Of a stretch of DNA of 64,000 nt, positions 52,394 through 60,536 are shown one piece after another. Origin of the DNA: Gammaproteobacteria bacterium (GTDB taxonomy: Bacteria > Pseudomonadota > Gammaproteobacteria > Burkholderiales > Burkholderiaceae_D); the NCBI GenBank assembly GCA_903970185.1, contig CAJCIC010000018.1:1-64000 (forward strand), written 5' to 3'. A program made the translations under genes and the position numbers. Each line of letters begins with the position of its first letter. Within the stretch, counting starts at the first letter, position 1. The notes under the pieces are model-generated. The model was not told the origin of the DNA, did not search any database, and saw only the letters and a list, made by a program, of their open reading frames with translations.

Positions 52394-52648
52394 TCATCTT
52401 CTGAAATGGCGATTGATAATCGCCTCGAAAGCGCTCAATTCCTTATCCGAAATCAGTTGCAATTCGTGAGCGAGCGCGACCATGCCAAATGAAAACTGCA
52501 CCTGGTCGGATTTTCTGACGCGCCCTGCAGAGAGCTCGAGGAGCGCAAGGCGGATCTGCTCAAGGGCTACGGCTCGCAGTTGTGTTGAATCAAGGGCGTC
52601 ACTGCCTTGGCCTGCAGGATCGAGCGTTGTGACTAGTTCGGTATCCAT
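52394..52648 (-). CDS. Small helical protein, unknown function
   Basis: 84 residues from ATG 52648, chosen because GAAGGAACG precedes it; an earlier in-frame ATG lacks a site. Mostly two helices: LRAVALEQIRLALLELSAGRV and ALAHELQLISDKELSAFEAIINRHF. No known motif. Lies between the accessory stretch and the ABC transporter. May be a small regulator or part of a lost module. Confidence 0.5.
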   Translation of the reverse strand: MDTELVTTLDPAGQGSDALDSTQLRAVALEQIRLALLELSAGRVRKSDQVQFSFGMVALAHELQLISDKELSAFEAIINRHFRR

Positions 52649-52859
52649 CGTTCCTTCGGTCATGACGCAAGGGAAGCCCTGCAGTTAGTGCCCAGGCACT
52701 GAAGCAGAGTCTACGGCTTCGATGCGTTTTGTCCACGCGCGTCCCTAGTACATTCGCACTAGGATATTCCCAACATCCTGGTGCGCCGATTGTCCTAGAT
52801 GCGCAGGCAGCCACCTGCTCGCGGGGAGGAAGCCTGCAGGGCGATGTGAGCAGGCCTGT

Positions 52860-54158
52860 CTACGCCTCGATGTCGTCAAGGCCGAAAACTTCGCGCTTGT
52901 CGTCGTAGTTGAACACTTCTGCATAACGGCCCCAGCGGATGATGGCGTCGATGGTTTCGTCTGCTGCAGTATCCGAGAGCGTATCTTCAAGTTCCTGCTG
53001 AAAGCGCGCGCGCGGCGCAATGCGTCCCGGCCTTTCCTGCAGCACCTGGCGGATGTGCTCGGCAAGCGGTACCCAGCTAAGAAGCTGGCGCGCAAAGAGT
53101 GATTTGCGCTGCTGCGTATCGGCGTCGGCAAAACTTCGCCCGAGCGCTGTCAGAGTGATGTCACCTTCGTGCATGTCGGCAAAGCGCAGGTATTGCAGCG
53201 CCTCGCCGATGGGAAAGAGGTCGTCGACTTCAAGGTGCAGGCGGCTTGCGATGTCGGGAAGATCGGCGCGCCCGTGGTAAGGCTCGCTGCTGATCGTCTC
53301 GATCAAGCCCGACATCAGGTTGGTTGATACCGGGCTCAGTCGGCTTGACAGGGTCAGGTCGGCGGTGCGCGTGCCGCCCACGTCCGTGCGCGCTGTCATC
53401 TTCGCGTAGATGTCATCGACAAGTTGCCGGAATGCGGGGTCAAGGCGGTTGCGCGGGTGCGCGAAGTCGATCTTGATCTCGGCGGCAAGGCGTCCCGGGT
53501 TTGCTGCAAGCAGCAGCACCCGGTCGCACATGAAAACCGCTTCCTCAATATTGTGCGTGACGATCAGAATCGATTTGATCGGCAGCTTCTTGCCAATCCA
53601 AAGGTCGAGAAGCTCGGTGCGCAGCGTCTCCGCCGTGAGCACATCAAGCGCTGAAAATGGCTCGTCCATGAGCAAAAGCGTGGGGTTGACAACCAGTGCC
53701 CTGGCAAAACCCACGCGCTGGCGCATGCCCCCTGACAACTCGCGCGGGTAGGCGTTCTCAAAGCCGTCAAGACCGATCAGATCGATGGCGGCGAGCGCGC
53801 GCTTTCTGCGCTCGGGCGCGGGCGTGCCGATCGCTTCAAGCCCGGCTTCGACGTTGTCAAGGACGGTAAGCCAGGGAAAGAGCGCGAAGGTCTGAAACAC
53901 CATGGCGACACCGTTTGCCGGGCCCTTGAGTGGCGCACCCTTGTAGTTGACGGCGCCGCCCGAGGGCTTGATGAGCCCGGCGATGATGCGCAGCAGCGAC
54001 GACTTGCCGCACCCCGAACGCCCAAGGATGCCGACGATCTCCCCCTCGTGCAGCGACATGGTGATGTCTTCGAGCACGAGCAACTCGCCTTGCGCCTTGT
54101 CAAAGCCGCGCCTGACGTGTTCGAGTTTGATGATTTCTTCGCCGGGATTCTTGGCCAT
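52860..54158 (-). CDS. NitT/TauT-type ABC transporter ATPase with C-terminal AAA-associated domain
   Basis: 432 residues. ATPase domain (about 1-260): GRSGCGKSSLLR (Walker A), LSGGMRQRVGFARAL (signature), LLLMDEPFSALD (Walker B) and VTHNIEEAVFM (switch His). A second, about 150-residue domain after position 280 is winged-helix-like (LSPVSTNLMSGLIETI, GEALQYLRFADMHEGDI), matching the C-terminal AAA-associated domain of a subgroup of nitrate/sulfonate/taurine-type ATPases. It may sense substrate or tie ATPase activity to a partner. Permease gene ends 15 bases upstream. No binding protein nearby. Confidence 0.92.
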   Translation of the reverse strand: MAKNPGEEIIKLEHVRRGFDKAQGELLVLEDITMSLHEGEIVGILGRSGCGKSSLLRIIAGLIKPSGGAVNYKGAPLKGPANGVAMVFQTFALFPWLTVLDNVEAGLEAIGTPAPERRKRALAAIDLIGLDGFENAYPRELSGGMRQRVGFARALVVNPTLLLMDEPFSALDVLTAETLRTELLDLWIGKKLPIKSILIVTHNIEEAVFMCDRVLLLAANPGRLAAEIKIDFAHPRNRLDPAFRQLVDDIYAKMTARTDVGGTRTADLTLSSRLSPVSTNLMSGLIETISSEPYHGRADLPDIASRLHLEVDDLFPIGEALQYLRFADMHEGDITLTALGRSFADADTQQRKSLFARQLLSWVPLAEHIRQVLQERPGRIAPRARFQQELEDTLSDTAADETIDAIIRWGRYAEVFNYDDKREVFGLDDIEA

Positions 54159-54173
54159 GTCTACATTCCTTCG

Positions 54174-55904
54174 CTAGTCGGCGCGCATGCGGCCTGCGGC
54201 AAATGCATAAAGCGGCCGCCATAGGAGGCGGTTGAAAACGACCACGTAGAGCGACATCACCGAAATGCCGAGAATGATGTGCGGATAGTCGCCAGCAGCC
54301 GTGGTCTGTGCGATGTAGGCGCCAAGCCCGTGCGCATTCAGGTGCGTCGTGCCCCACTGCACCGACTCGGCAACGATGCTGGCGTTCCACGCGCCGCCTG
54401 AAGCGGTGATTGCGCCCGTCACGTAGTAGGGGAAGATGCCAGGCAGCATGGCGCTGCGCCACCACTGCCAGCCGCGGATGTGAAAGTTGGCGGCGGCCTC
54501 GCGAAAGTCGTTGGGATAGGCCGACGCTCCCGCGACGACGTTAAACAGGATGTACCACTGCGTGCCAAGGATGATCAGCGGGCTCAACCAGATATCGGGA
54601 TTGCCGTGCCACCTGACGATGGCGACGACGAACACCGGAAAGAGCAGATTGGCGGGAAACGCTGCCAGAAACTGGGCCAGCGGCTGGATTTTTTCAGCGA
54701 TCGGTGGCCGCAATCCGATCAGAACGCCAAGCGGCACCCAGACGATCGAGGCGAGCGCAATCAAGACCAGGACACGCATGAGCGTGATGCCGCCCAGTCC
54801 GAGCACCATCTCGACATCTCCAAGGGTGACGCTGGCGCCAACGAAAGTGATGATGCGGTAGAGCAGGTAGAGCGATAGCGTGACAAGCAGCGTATTCCAG
54901 ACGCGATCCTTCCACACCGAGGGTACGCGCCTTGCGGCTCTTGCCACGTCGAGTTTTGGAAAGCGCAAGGGCCAGCGCGTCATGGCCAAAAAGCCATGGC
55001 CTAACGGCGAGAGCAGCACGATCATGAGGCTCGTGCGGCGCGTCAGATTCAACAGCCACGATTGCGGGGCGACGGCCGATGCCGTGTTCTCGATGCGGAA
55101 CTTGTCGGCAAAGGCGACAAGCGGACGAAACAGCAACTGATCGTAGGCGATGATGACAAGCGTCATGGCAATGATGACGTAGCCCACTGCATGCAGATCG
55201 CGCACGTCGATCGCGCGTGCGAGATAGGAGCCGATGCCAGGCAAGACCACCGTGTTGTTGCCCACCGTGATGGCTTCTGAGGCGACCACGAAAAACCAGC
55301 CACCGGACATGCTCATCATCATGTTCCAGATCAGGCCCGGCACGGCAAACGGCACTTCGAGCTTCCAGAAGCGCTGCCAGCCGGTGAACTGGAAATTCTC
55401 GCTGACTTCGATCAGGTCACGCGGCACCGTGCGCAAGGACTGATAGAAACTGAAGGCCATGTTCCAGGCCTGGCTCGTGAAAATGGCGAAGATCGCGGCG
55501 CATTCGGCGCCAATCACGCGCCCGGGGAATAGCGACATGAAAAACGTGACGGTAAACGAGATATAGCCCAGGACCGGCACCGATTGCAGGATGTCAAGCG
55601 CTGGCACGAGAATGCGTTCGGCGCGCGCGCTCTTGGCTGCGAGGGTCGCATAGGTCAGCGTGAAGAAGAGCGACGCCGCCATCGCGGCAAGCATGCGCAG
55701 CGTCGTGCGCAGCGCATATTCGGGCAGCTCGCGCCAGTCGAGCGAGACATTTTGTGTTGCCAGCGTTGACAGCGGCACCAGCGTGTCGCGAAAGCTGGTG
55801 CTAGCGAGTACGAGCAGTCCAATCACGAGCGGGAACACCACCACGTCCCAGCGGTTGGGAAAGAGCCGGATGGCCAGCGGCGATTGGATGGCGGTGGTGG
55901 TCAT
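54174..55904 (-). CDS. Fused double-permease of a NitT/TauT-type ABC transporter
   Basis: 576 residues with about twelve membrane helices. Two EAA loops show two permease halves in one chain: EVSENFQFTGWQRFWKLEVP (first half) and DFREAAANFHIRGWQWWRSAMLP (second half). Each half is like SsuC/TauC/CmpB permeases. Together with the next gene it forms the membrane core of an importer; a substrate-binding protein is missing here. Such fused-permease/ATPase pairs without a binding protein occur in many proteobacteria with substrate unknown. Divergent from the winged-helix regulator at 56121. Confidence 0.92.
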   Translation of the reverse strand: MTTTAIQSPLAIRLFPNRWDVVVFPLVIGLLVLASTSFRDTLVPLSTLATQNVSLDWRELPEYALRTTLRMLAAMAASLFFTLTYATLAAKSARAERILVPALDILQSVPVLGYISFTVTFFMSLFPGRVIGAECAAIFAIFTSQAWNMAFSFYQSLRTVPRDLIEVSENFQFTGWQRFWKLEVPFAVPGLIWNMMMSMSGGWFFVVASEAITVGNNTVVLPGIGSYLARAIDVRDLHAVGYVIIAMTLVIIAYDQLLFRPLVAFADKFRIENTASAVAPQSWLLNLTRRTSLMIVLLSPLGHGFLAMTRWPLRFPKLDVARAARRVPSVWKDRVWNTLLVTLSLYLLYRIITFVGASVTLGDVEMVLGLGGITLMRVLVLIALASIVWVPLGVLIGLRPPIAEKIQPLAQFLAAFPANLLFPVFVVAIVRWHGNPDIWLSPLIILGTQWYILFNVVAGASAYPNDFREAAANFHIRGWQWWRSAMLPGIFPYYVTGAITASGGAWNASIVAESVQWGTTHLNAHGLGAYIAQTTAAGDYPHIILGISVMSLYVVVFNRLLWRPLYAFAAGRMRAD

Positions 55905-56120
55905 GGATGCGGCTTACCCAGGAACGCTCGTGCGCGGGGAATCGTACCGTAAAGTAGTCGCTGCGACGCGCCGAGCCGCGACGATATTTCAGATTTGCGA
56001 CGTCCTCGTGACAGTCACCCTACAGGCTCCCGAACCCGGCCTGCGAAGCAAACAAATTATCTATAAAATATCGACATTACTGGTCTGGCCGGCGTACCGT
56101 TCGAGTTCACAGGACCCATC

Positions 56121-56675
56121 ATGAGCACCCAGAAAAAGCGGCGCGAGCCGGCCGCGCGGCCCATCGAGAAGGCGCGGCGTGGCATCGTTTCGTCGTCGCA
56201 TCTGGTGTCAAGCCGAAGCCCCGAATTGTCCGAATTCGAATTCGGCCTGATCATCGCGTGGAATGCCTACAGTCGATGGGCGGTGCGCTGCATGGCCGCA
56301 GCCGGCCTGCCCGATCTGGCGATTACCGATGTCAACGTGCTGCACCACGTCAATCATCGCGGGCGCAGCAAGAAGCTCGCGGATCTTTGCCTGATCCAAA
56401 ACGTCGAAGATACGCACGTCATCAGCTATTCGCTCAAGAAGCTGATTGCGCTCGGTGCGGTGCGCGGCGAGCGCATCGGCAAGGAAGTGCTTTATTCCGT
56501 CACCGATGAAGGGCGTGCCGTGGTCGAGCGCTATCGTGAAGTCCGCGAGCGATGTCTGGTCGAGAGCATGGGTCCCAATAGCGCCGACAATCGTGACATC
56601 GGCGAACTGGCCAACACCTTGCGGCGCCTCTCGGGCCAGTACGATCAGGCCGCGCGCGCTGCTGCGTCGCTCTAG
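56121..56675 (+). CDS. MarR-like winged-helix regulator
   Basis: 184 residues. Basic N-terminus (1-25), then helices and a winged helix: LPDLAITDVNVLHHVNHRGRSKKLADLCLIQN with recognition helix TH VISYSLKKLIALGAV and wing GERIGKEVLYSVTDEG. It belongs to the MarR-like group with a degenerate C-terminal helix. The gene diverges from the ABC transporter across a 215-base gap with TATAAAAT (near 56064-56071) as a possible -10, and its 3' end overlaps the GT2 stop by 4 bases. It may regulate the transporter. Ligand unknown. Confidence 0.85.
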   Translation: MSTQKKRREPAARPIEKARRGIVSSSHLVSSRSPELSEFEFGLIIAWNAYSRWAVRCMAAAGLPDLAITDVNVLHHVNHRGRSKKLADLCLIQNVEDTHVISYSLKKLIALGAVRGERIGKEVLYSVTDEGRAVVERYREVRERCLVESMGPNSADNRDIGELANTLRRLSGQYDQAARAAASL

Positions 56676-57370
56676 GGCTGGGCGAGCGCGAACACGCGCT
56701 CGTTCTGGCCTTTGCCGCGCTCGCCACAGAGCTTTGCGATCAGGCCGCCAAACCCGCCCGTGACGCGATTGAAAACGCGTGCGCTGGTCGCAACGCGCGG
56801 CTGGGCGCTGAAATGGACCTGCGCGCCCTTGGCGATCAGCGCCTCGACGAGGGCAATGTGCTCGTGTTTGCGAAGCGGTGGGAATCCCCCGGCGCAAAGG
56901 TAGGCCGACGCACTTACGCCGAGGTTTGCGCCATGGATGTGCCGGTGCCCGTCCCGGTCGGTGTAATCGGCTTCGTATCGCCGTTTCACGTCTGCGTCAT
57001 AAAGATGCCAGTCATGCACCGACACCGTGCCACAAACCGCCTCGGCATTCAGGCTGATCTGGCGTGCCAGCCAGTCCGGGGCGACCAAGGTATCGGCGTC
57101 GGTGAAGGCCAGCCACGAGGCGCCGCGCCTCAGCAGATGGTCGGCGCCCGCAGCGCGCGCAGCGCCAACGGAGCGTGCCTTGATGGCGATGCTTTCTACG
57201 CCCATCTCGGCCACGATCTGAGCAGTGCGGTCGCTGCACGCATCAAGGACCACGACAACCCCGACGCACCTTGCATTGAGCTCCTCGTGGCCGGCGCTGG
57301 CCAGCACCGATGCAAGGCACGAAGCGATCGTGGCTTCTTCGTTGTGCGCGGGAATGACGACGCCGATCAA
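56672..57370 (-). CDS. Family 2 glycosyltransferase
   Basis: 232 residues from TTG 57370, whose TTGA overlaps the methyltransferase stop and whose second codon opens LIGVVIPAHNEE, the true GT-A start; a farther ATG (57415) lies inside the upstream gene. Motifs: PAHNEEATIASCL, VVLDACSDRT, FTDADTL (DxD near residue 95) and GANLGVSASAYL, then KHEHIALVEAL as the acidic motif. No membrane helix and no QxxRW, so a soluble, non-processive transferase. Last gene of a four-gene operon with PIG-L deacetylase and NodS-like methyltransferase. Acceptor unknown. Confidence 0.88.
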   Translation of the reverse strand: MIGVVIPAHNEEATIASCLASVLASAGHEELNARCVGVVVVLDACSDRTAQIVAEMGVESIAIKARSVGAARAAGADHLLRRGASWLAFTDADTLVAPDWLARQISLNAEAVCGTVSVHDWHLYDADVKRRYEADYTDRDGHRHIHGANLGVSASAYLCAGGFPPLRKHEHIALVEALIAKGAQVHFSAQPRVATSARVFNRVTGGFGGLIAKLCGERGKGQNERVFALAQP

Positions 57371-57975
57371 CGCAGTCCCTCGCGGGCGGCAACCGAATGC
57401 GTGTCGTTGGTCCACACGTCAAGCAGGAAGTCGGCTTCGATATGGCTGGCCAGCCGTCGTAGGTCATGGCCCATCAGAAAGGGTGCGATGCGTTCGTGCA
57501 CGTCATCGCCTGTGCCGTGTGCGCCCTCGATCGGATAGCGCCAGTGACACACGACGATCTCGCCTGGCGTGGCCAGATTGGCCTCGATCAGATCGAGCGT
57601 ATTGAGAAGTTCCTGATGCGAAAGGTAGTAGCCGATCTCGTTGATGACGACCAGATCGAATTTGCCCTCCGGCCATTGGGCAGGGATGTAGCCATGCACG
57701 AGCTTGACGTGATCCAGCGGGCCAAGGCGCTGTCGCGTCAACTCCAGGGCGCGCGCCGACGCGTCGCAGGCGACGACCTCGGCGCCGCGCTCGGCAAGCC
57801 TTGAGGTCACTTCGCCATTGGCAGGTCCGATCTCGAGGATGCGGCGATAAAGGGGACGCGATAGTACGGCAAGCAGGAGCTCGCGCTTGCGCTTTTCATA
57901 CCAGCGCGTGCGGTAGCCCCACGGATCGTCCGTGACGCCGAACATCTCGTCGAACTGCGATGCGCGCGCGTTCAT
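57367..57975 (-). CDS. SAM-dependent methyltransferase (NodS-like)
   Basis: 202 residues. Class I methyltransferase: RRILEIGPANGEVTSRLAERG (motif I near residue 46), ACDASARALELTRQRL (motif II) and FDLVVINEIGYYL (motif IV). The opening MFGVTDDPWGYRTRWYEKRKRE is typical of NodS/NodS-like enzymes; NodS N-methylates the deacetylated sugar of Nod factors. It lies 26 bases after the PIG-L deacetylase gene, giving the same deacetylate-then-methylate order. Substrate here is inferred only from this context. Cytosolic. Confidence 0.85.
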   Translation of the reverse strand: MNARASQFDEMFGVTDDPWGYRTRWYEKRKRELLLAVLSRPLYRRILEIGPANGEVTSRLAERGAEVVACDASARALELTRQRLGPLDHVKLVHGYIPAQWPEGKFDLVVINEIGYYLSHQELLNTLDLIEANLATPGEIVVCHWRYPIEGAHGTGDDVHERIAPFLMGHDLRRLASHIEADFLLDVWTNDTHSVAAREGLR

Positions 57976-58001
57976 CGGCGTGCCCGAGAAATCTCGGCCT
58001 T

Positions 58002-58742
58002 TCAGATCAGGAAAATCTCGAACGCTCGCCTGAAGTGTTCGAGTGTGGCTGCAGGCAGGATCGGCTGCTCAAGATCGTCTTCGATCTGACTGCGAAATGC
58101 ATCGAGCGCGCGCGCCTTGCGCCTGCGCGTATCGGCAGTGATGTCAAGGCGGACCGCGCGCGCCCACGGAAAGTCGTTGGGCTCGCACCAATGCCAGCCC
58201 CAGATCGGCACCTGAAAGCATCTGAGCCCGCGCGTGTGGCACAGGGTCTGAACCGACAGCGCCGTTGCCTCGTGATCGGGATGCCCGTCTGCGTCCCACG
58301 GACAAAAGACGACATCGTCCGGACCCAGCAGTTGTGCCAGTTGCGCAGTCAGGGCATCGATGTGCTTGCCAACAGCGCCGTCGGGCAACCCCATGCGCAG
58401 CACCGGGTTCGCGGCCAGGCCCAGCTCCCAAAGTGCACGGGAACGCTCGCTCATGCGCACGCGCTTGACGACCGATGGCTCGTGGTGCGGATGGCTCGCC
58501 TCGCCGTCGGTGACGGCAATGATCAGGATCTCGCGGCCGGCAGCTGCGGCAATCGAGATCAGCGCTCCGGTGCCAAGGACTTCGTCGTCAGGATGCGGCG
58601 CGACGACGACTAGCCGCGCGCCTTCTGGCACCAGCTCGGCAAGCGACATCGCGGGTAGGGCGGAGAACTCGGCACCGGCGGCCCAGAGGGCTTCTGCCGT
58701 TCCTGTGCCGGCGATTACTGGGCGTTCGAGAAGCGCGTCCAT
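58002..58742 (-). CDS. PIG-L (LmbE)-family deacetylase
   Basis: 246 residues. Zinc motifs of the family are intact: VAPHPDDEVLG (His and two Asp near residue 50-53) and DADGHPDHEA (near 145-155). PIG-L-type enzymes remove N-acetyl from GlcNAc-linked lipids or pseudo-disaccharides such as mycothiol precursors. Overlaps the acyl-CoA dehydrogenase gene by 28 bases. First 45 residues are extra before the core. In this operon the product would be a free amino sugar, the substrate expected for the NodS-like enzyme. Confidence 0.9.
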   Translation of the reverse strand: MDALLERPVIAGTGTAEALWAAGAEFSALPAMSLAELVPEGARLVVVAPHPDDEVLGTGALISIAAAAGREILIIAVTDGEASHPHHEPSVVKRVRMSERSRALWELGLAANPVLRMGLPDGAVGKHIDALTAQLAQLLGPDDVVFCPWDADGHPDHEATALSVQTLCHTRGLRCFQVPIWGWHWCEPNDFPWARAVRLDITADTRRRKARALDAFRSQIEDDLEQPILPAATLEHFRRAFEIFLI

Positions 58743-59806
58743 TGCATGTCTTTCTTGAGTGCCAGTGCGCCAAGTTCTGCCAGATCACGCTCGGCGTGGC
58801 TTTGCCTGAGGAACACCGGCAGGTCAGCGGCCATGGCCGCGAACTGTGCGTCCATGCAAAACGGTTTTGCGCCGAGTGCGCGTCCTGCATGATCGAGTAC
58901 CTCGCGGCAGGCGTTCTCGACGATGGCGCGTACCGACAGTGCCAGCGCGCGCTGGTTGCTCTTCGGATGGGCATCGATCGCGTGCGCCGCTGCGGTCAGT
59001 GCAAAGCGCGCGCTATCCATGGCCGCAATGACGCTGCCCAGGTGGGCAAGACCGTGCTCATCGTGACGCGCGAGCAAAGCCGTATGCAGCTTCGAGGCAA
59101 TCAGCGCGGCACCGCCGTACCAGCAGGCGGCAACGCCAATCGCTCCGTGCCAGAATCCCGGCCGTGACAGATACTCGCTCGGCTGACCGACGCGCGTACA
59201 GGGCAGGTCACGAAATTCGATGCGCGCGGTCTCGGTTTGAGCCATGCCCACCGCAGCCCAGGGTCCCTTGACAATGACAATGCGCGGATCGCGCAGCTCG
59301 ACCGCGAGCAAAAGGGGCTGGCCGCTTGCCGAGCGTGCCGTGACGAGCGCATGGCTCAGATCAAGTGCGCCAGAACACCAGTCCTTGACGCCGCTAAGGA
59401 ACAGTTCACCCTTGGCGCTGGTTTCGACAAACAGCGCGGGCGGTTGCGACTCCGCGGCAAACACGCCCCACGTCCCCTGGGGAATCCCTGCGCCTGGCGC
59501 AAGCTCGGTGAAGATGGCCATGGCGTCGGTGTGCGCCTCATACAGCTTGGCAAGGGGAAGGCTGAGCGCGGAAACCTCGGCGAGTCGCTCAAAGCGCTCG
59601 CAGGTCTTGCCACCCCCGGGTGCGGGCAGCTCACCGAACCCCTGCGCAACCAGAATCTCGAGGCTTTCTGCAAGACCCGGCAGGCGCCTGCCGTCTGCGA
59701 CGAGCCGCGAGAGCACATCTTTCAGGGGTGAACGCGCGCGCGGGCGCAAGCCAAAGCTTGCGTCATAGGGCTGCGCATCGATTCTGTCGTAAAGTTTCTG
59801 GTCCAT
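58715..59806 (-). CDS. Acyl-CoA dehydrogenase-family flavoprotein
   Basis: 363 residues from ATG 59806 (MDQKLYDRIDAQ); the longer frame opens with non-coding-like residues. The ACAD layout is seen: N-terminal helices (about 1-110), a beta domain with KGELFLSGVKDWCSGALDLSHALVTA (about 125-150) and a C-terminal helical domain with IGVAACWYGGAALIASKLHTAL and NQRALALSVRAIVENAC. It is shorter and more diverged than fatty-acid degradation enzymes. First gene of the four-gene operon. May desaturate an acyl group or amine of a glycolipid; catalytic Glu not assigned. Confidence 0.82.
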   Translation of the reverse strand: MDQKLYDRIDAQPYDASFGLRPRARSPLKDVLSRLVADGRRLPGLAESLEILVAQGFGELPAPGGGKTCERFERLAEVSALSLPLAKLYEAHTDAMAIFTELAPGAGIPQGTWGVFAAESQPPALFVETSAKGELFLSGVKDWCSGALDLSHALVTARSASGQPLLLAVELRDPRIVIVKGPWAAVGMAQTETARIEFRDLPCTRVGQPSEYLSRPGFWHGAIGVAACWYGGAALIASKLHTALLARHDEHGLAHLGSVIAAMDSARFALTAAAHAIDAHPKSNQRALALSVRAIVENACREVLDHAGRALGAKPFCMDAQFAAMAADLPVFLRQSHAERDLAELGALALKKDMQWTRFSNAQ

Positions 59807-60134
59807 GTCCGTGGCGCCTGGGCAACTGGCCCACGCGCGAAGCCGAACAGCAATGTTTGTGCCCCCCACATCGCGTGGATTCGACACCCCTGCCGGGGAA
59901 CTGAACGCAGATGCATGGAGCGAGCGCCTACCGCGTTTCGCGGCACAGGCAGCCGGTCCTCGCAAAATTGCGAATGTGCGCTGGGAGAAGCGCTAGCACG
60001 CGGCGCGCAGAGGGCTCCGAAGTGGCCAGAGAGGGTGGCTCATCCGGGGCCCTTTTCGCGTCATCGCCATTAGAGACATTCTTGCTTGCTGCCGACGCAG
60101 AAGCTGCCCGACAAGTCGCGCTTAAGGAGGCTGA
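59807..60134. other. Intergenic region upstream of acyl-CoA dehydrogenase operon
   Basis: About 330 bases, no supported gene. It should carry the leftward operon promoter. No clear -35/-10 or terminator seen by eye. Confidence 0.5.
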
Positions 60135-60527
60135 TCAGCCTTCCGGAACATACTGGGCAATGCCATTGCCAAAAGACCAGTCGACCCGTGTGCCTTCGCT
60201 GATGTTGATGATCACATCCTCACCACGAATAATCCCGGTTGCGGCAACATTTGCGGCAATCGCCCGATAGAGTGCGCGCTTGGTGTTGTTACTGCGGCCG
60301 GTGGACGCAGTGATTTGCACGAACATGGCTTGTGGCAGGTGGTCGATACCCTGGAACGACGGAGTGACCACGAGGCCATGTCCCACCGCATGCTCGCTGA
60401 TGACCTGGAACAGGTCTGCTTCGGGGACATTGAACGTGGCCACCAGTGCGCGGTGGACCGCGTCACCCAGTGCAGCGAGCTCTGCAGGTGAGTGACCGAG
60501 GGTGAGGTCGATGCGAACGAGGGGCAT
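60135..60527 (-). CDS. Tautomerase-family protein
   Basis: 130 residues. MPLVRIDLTLG supplies the N-terminal Pro that becomes the catalytic base after removal of Met. Length is about twice that of 4-oxalocrotonate tautomerase, as in the MSAD/Cis-CaaD-type or fused-domain group, with MFVQITASTGRSNNTKRALYRAI as the second half. The substrate cannot be read from the sequence. Lies 9 bases after the ada stop, so both may be read together. Confidence 0.85.
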   Translation of the reverse strand: MPLVRIDLTLGHSPAELAALGDAVHRALVATFNVPEADLFQVISEHAVGHGLVVTPSFQGIDHLPQAMFVQITASTGRSNNTKRALYRAIAANVAATGIIRGEDVIINISEGTRVDWSFGNGIAQYVPEG

Positions 60528-60536
60528 GGCAGTTCC

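Noticed and set aside
48100-52860. Prophage or insertion sequence explaining the AT-richer stretch
   Set aside because: No transposase, integrase, phage structural gene, terminal inverted repeat or attachment site was recognised.
56672-59806. True Nod-factor synthesis operon
   Set aside because: The GT2 lacks membrane helices and processive motifs, and no NodA acyltransferase is present; only part of the chemistry is shared.
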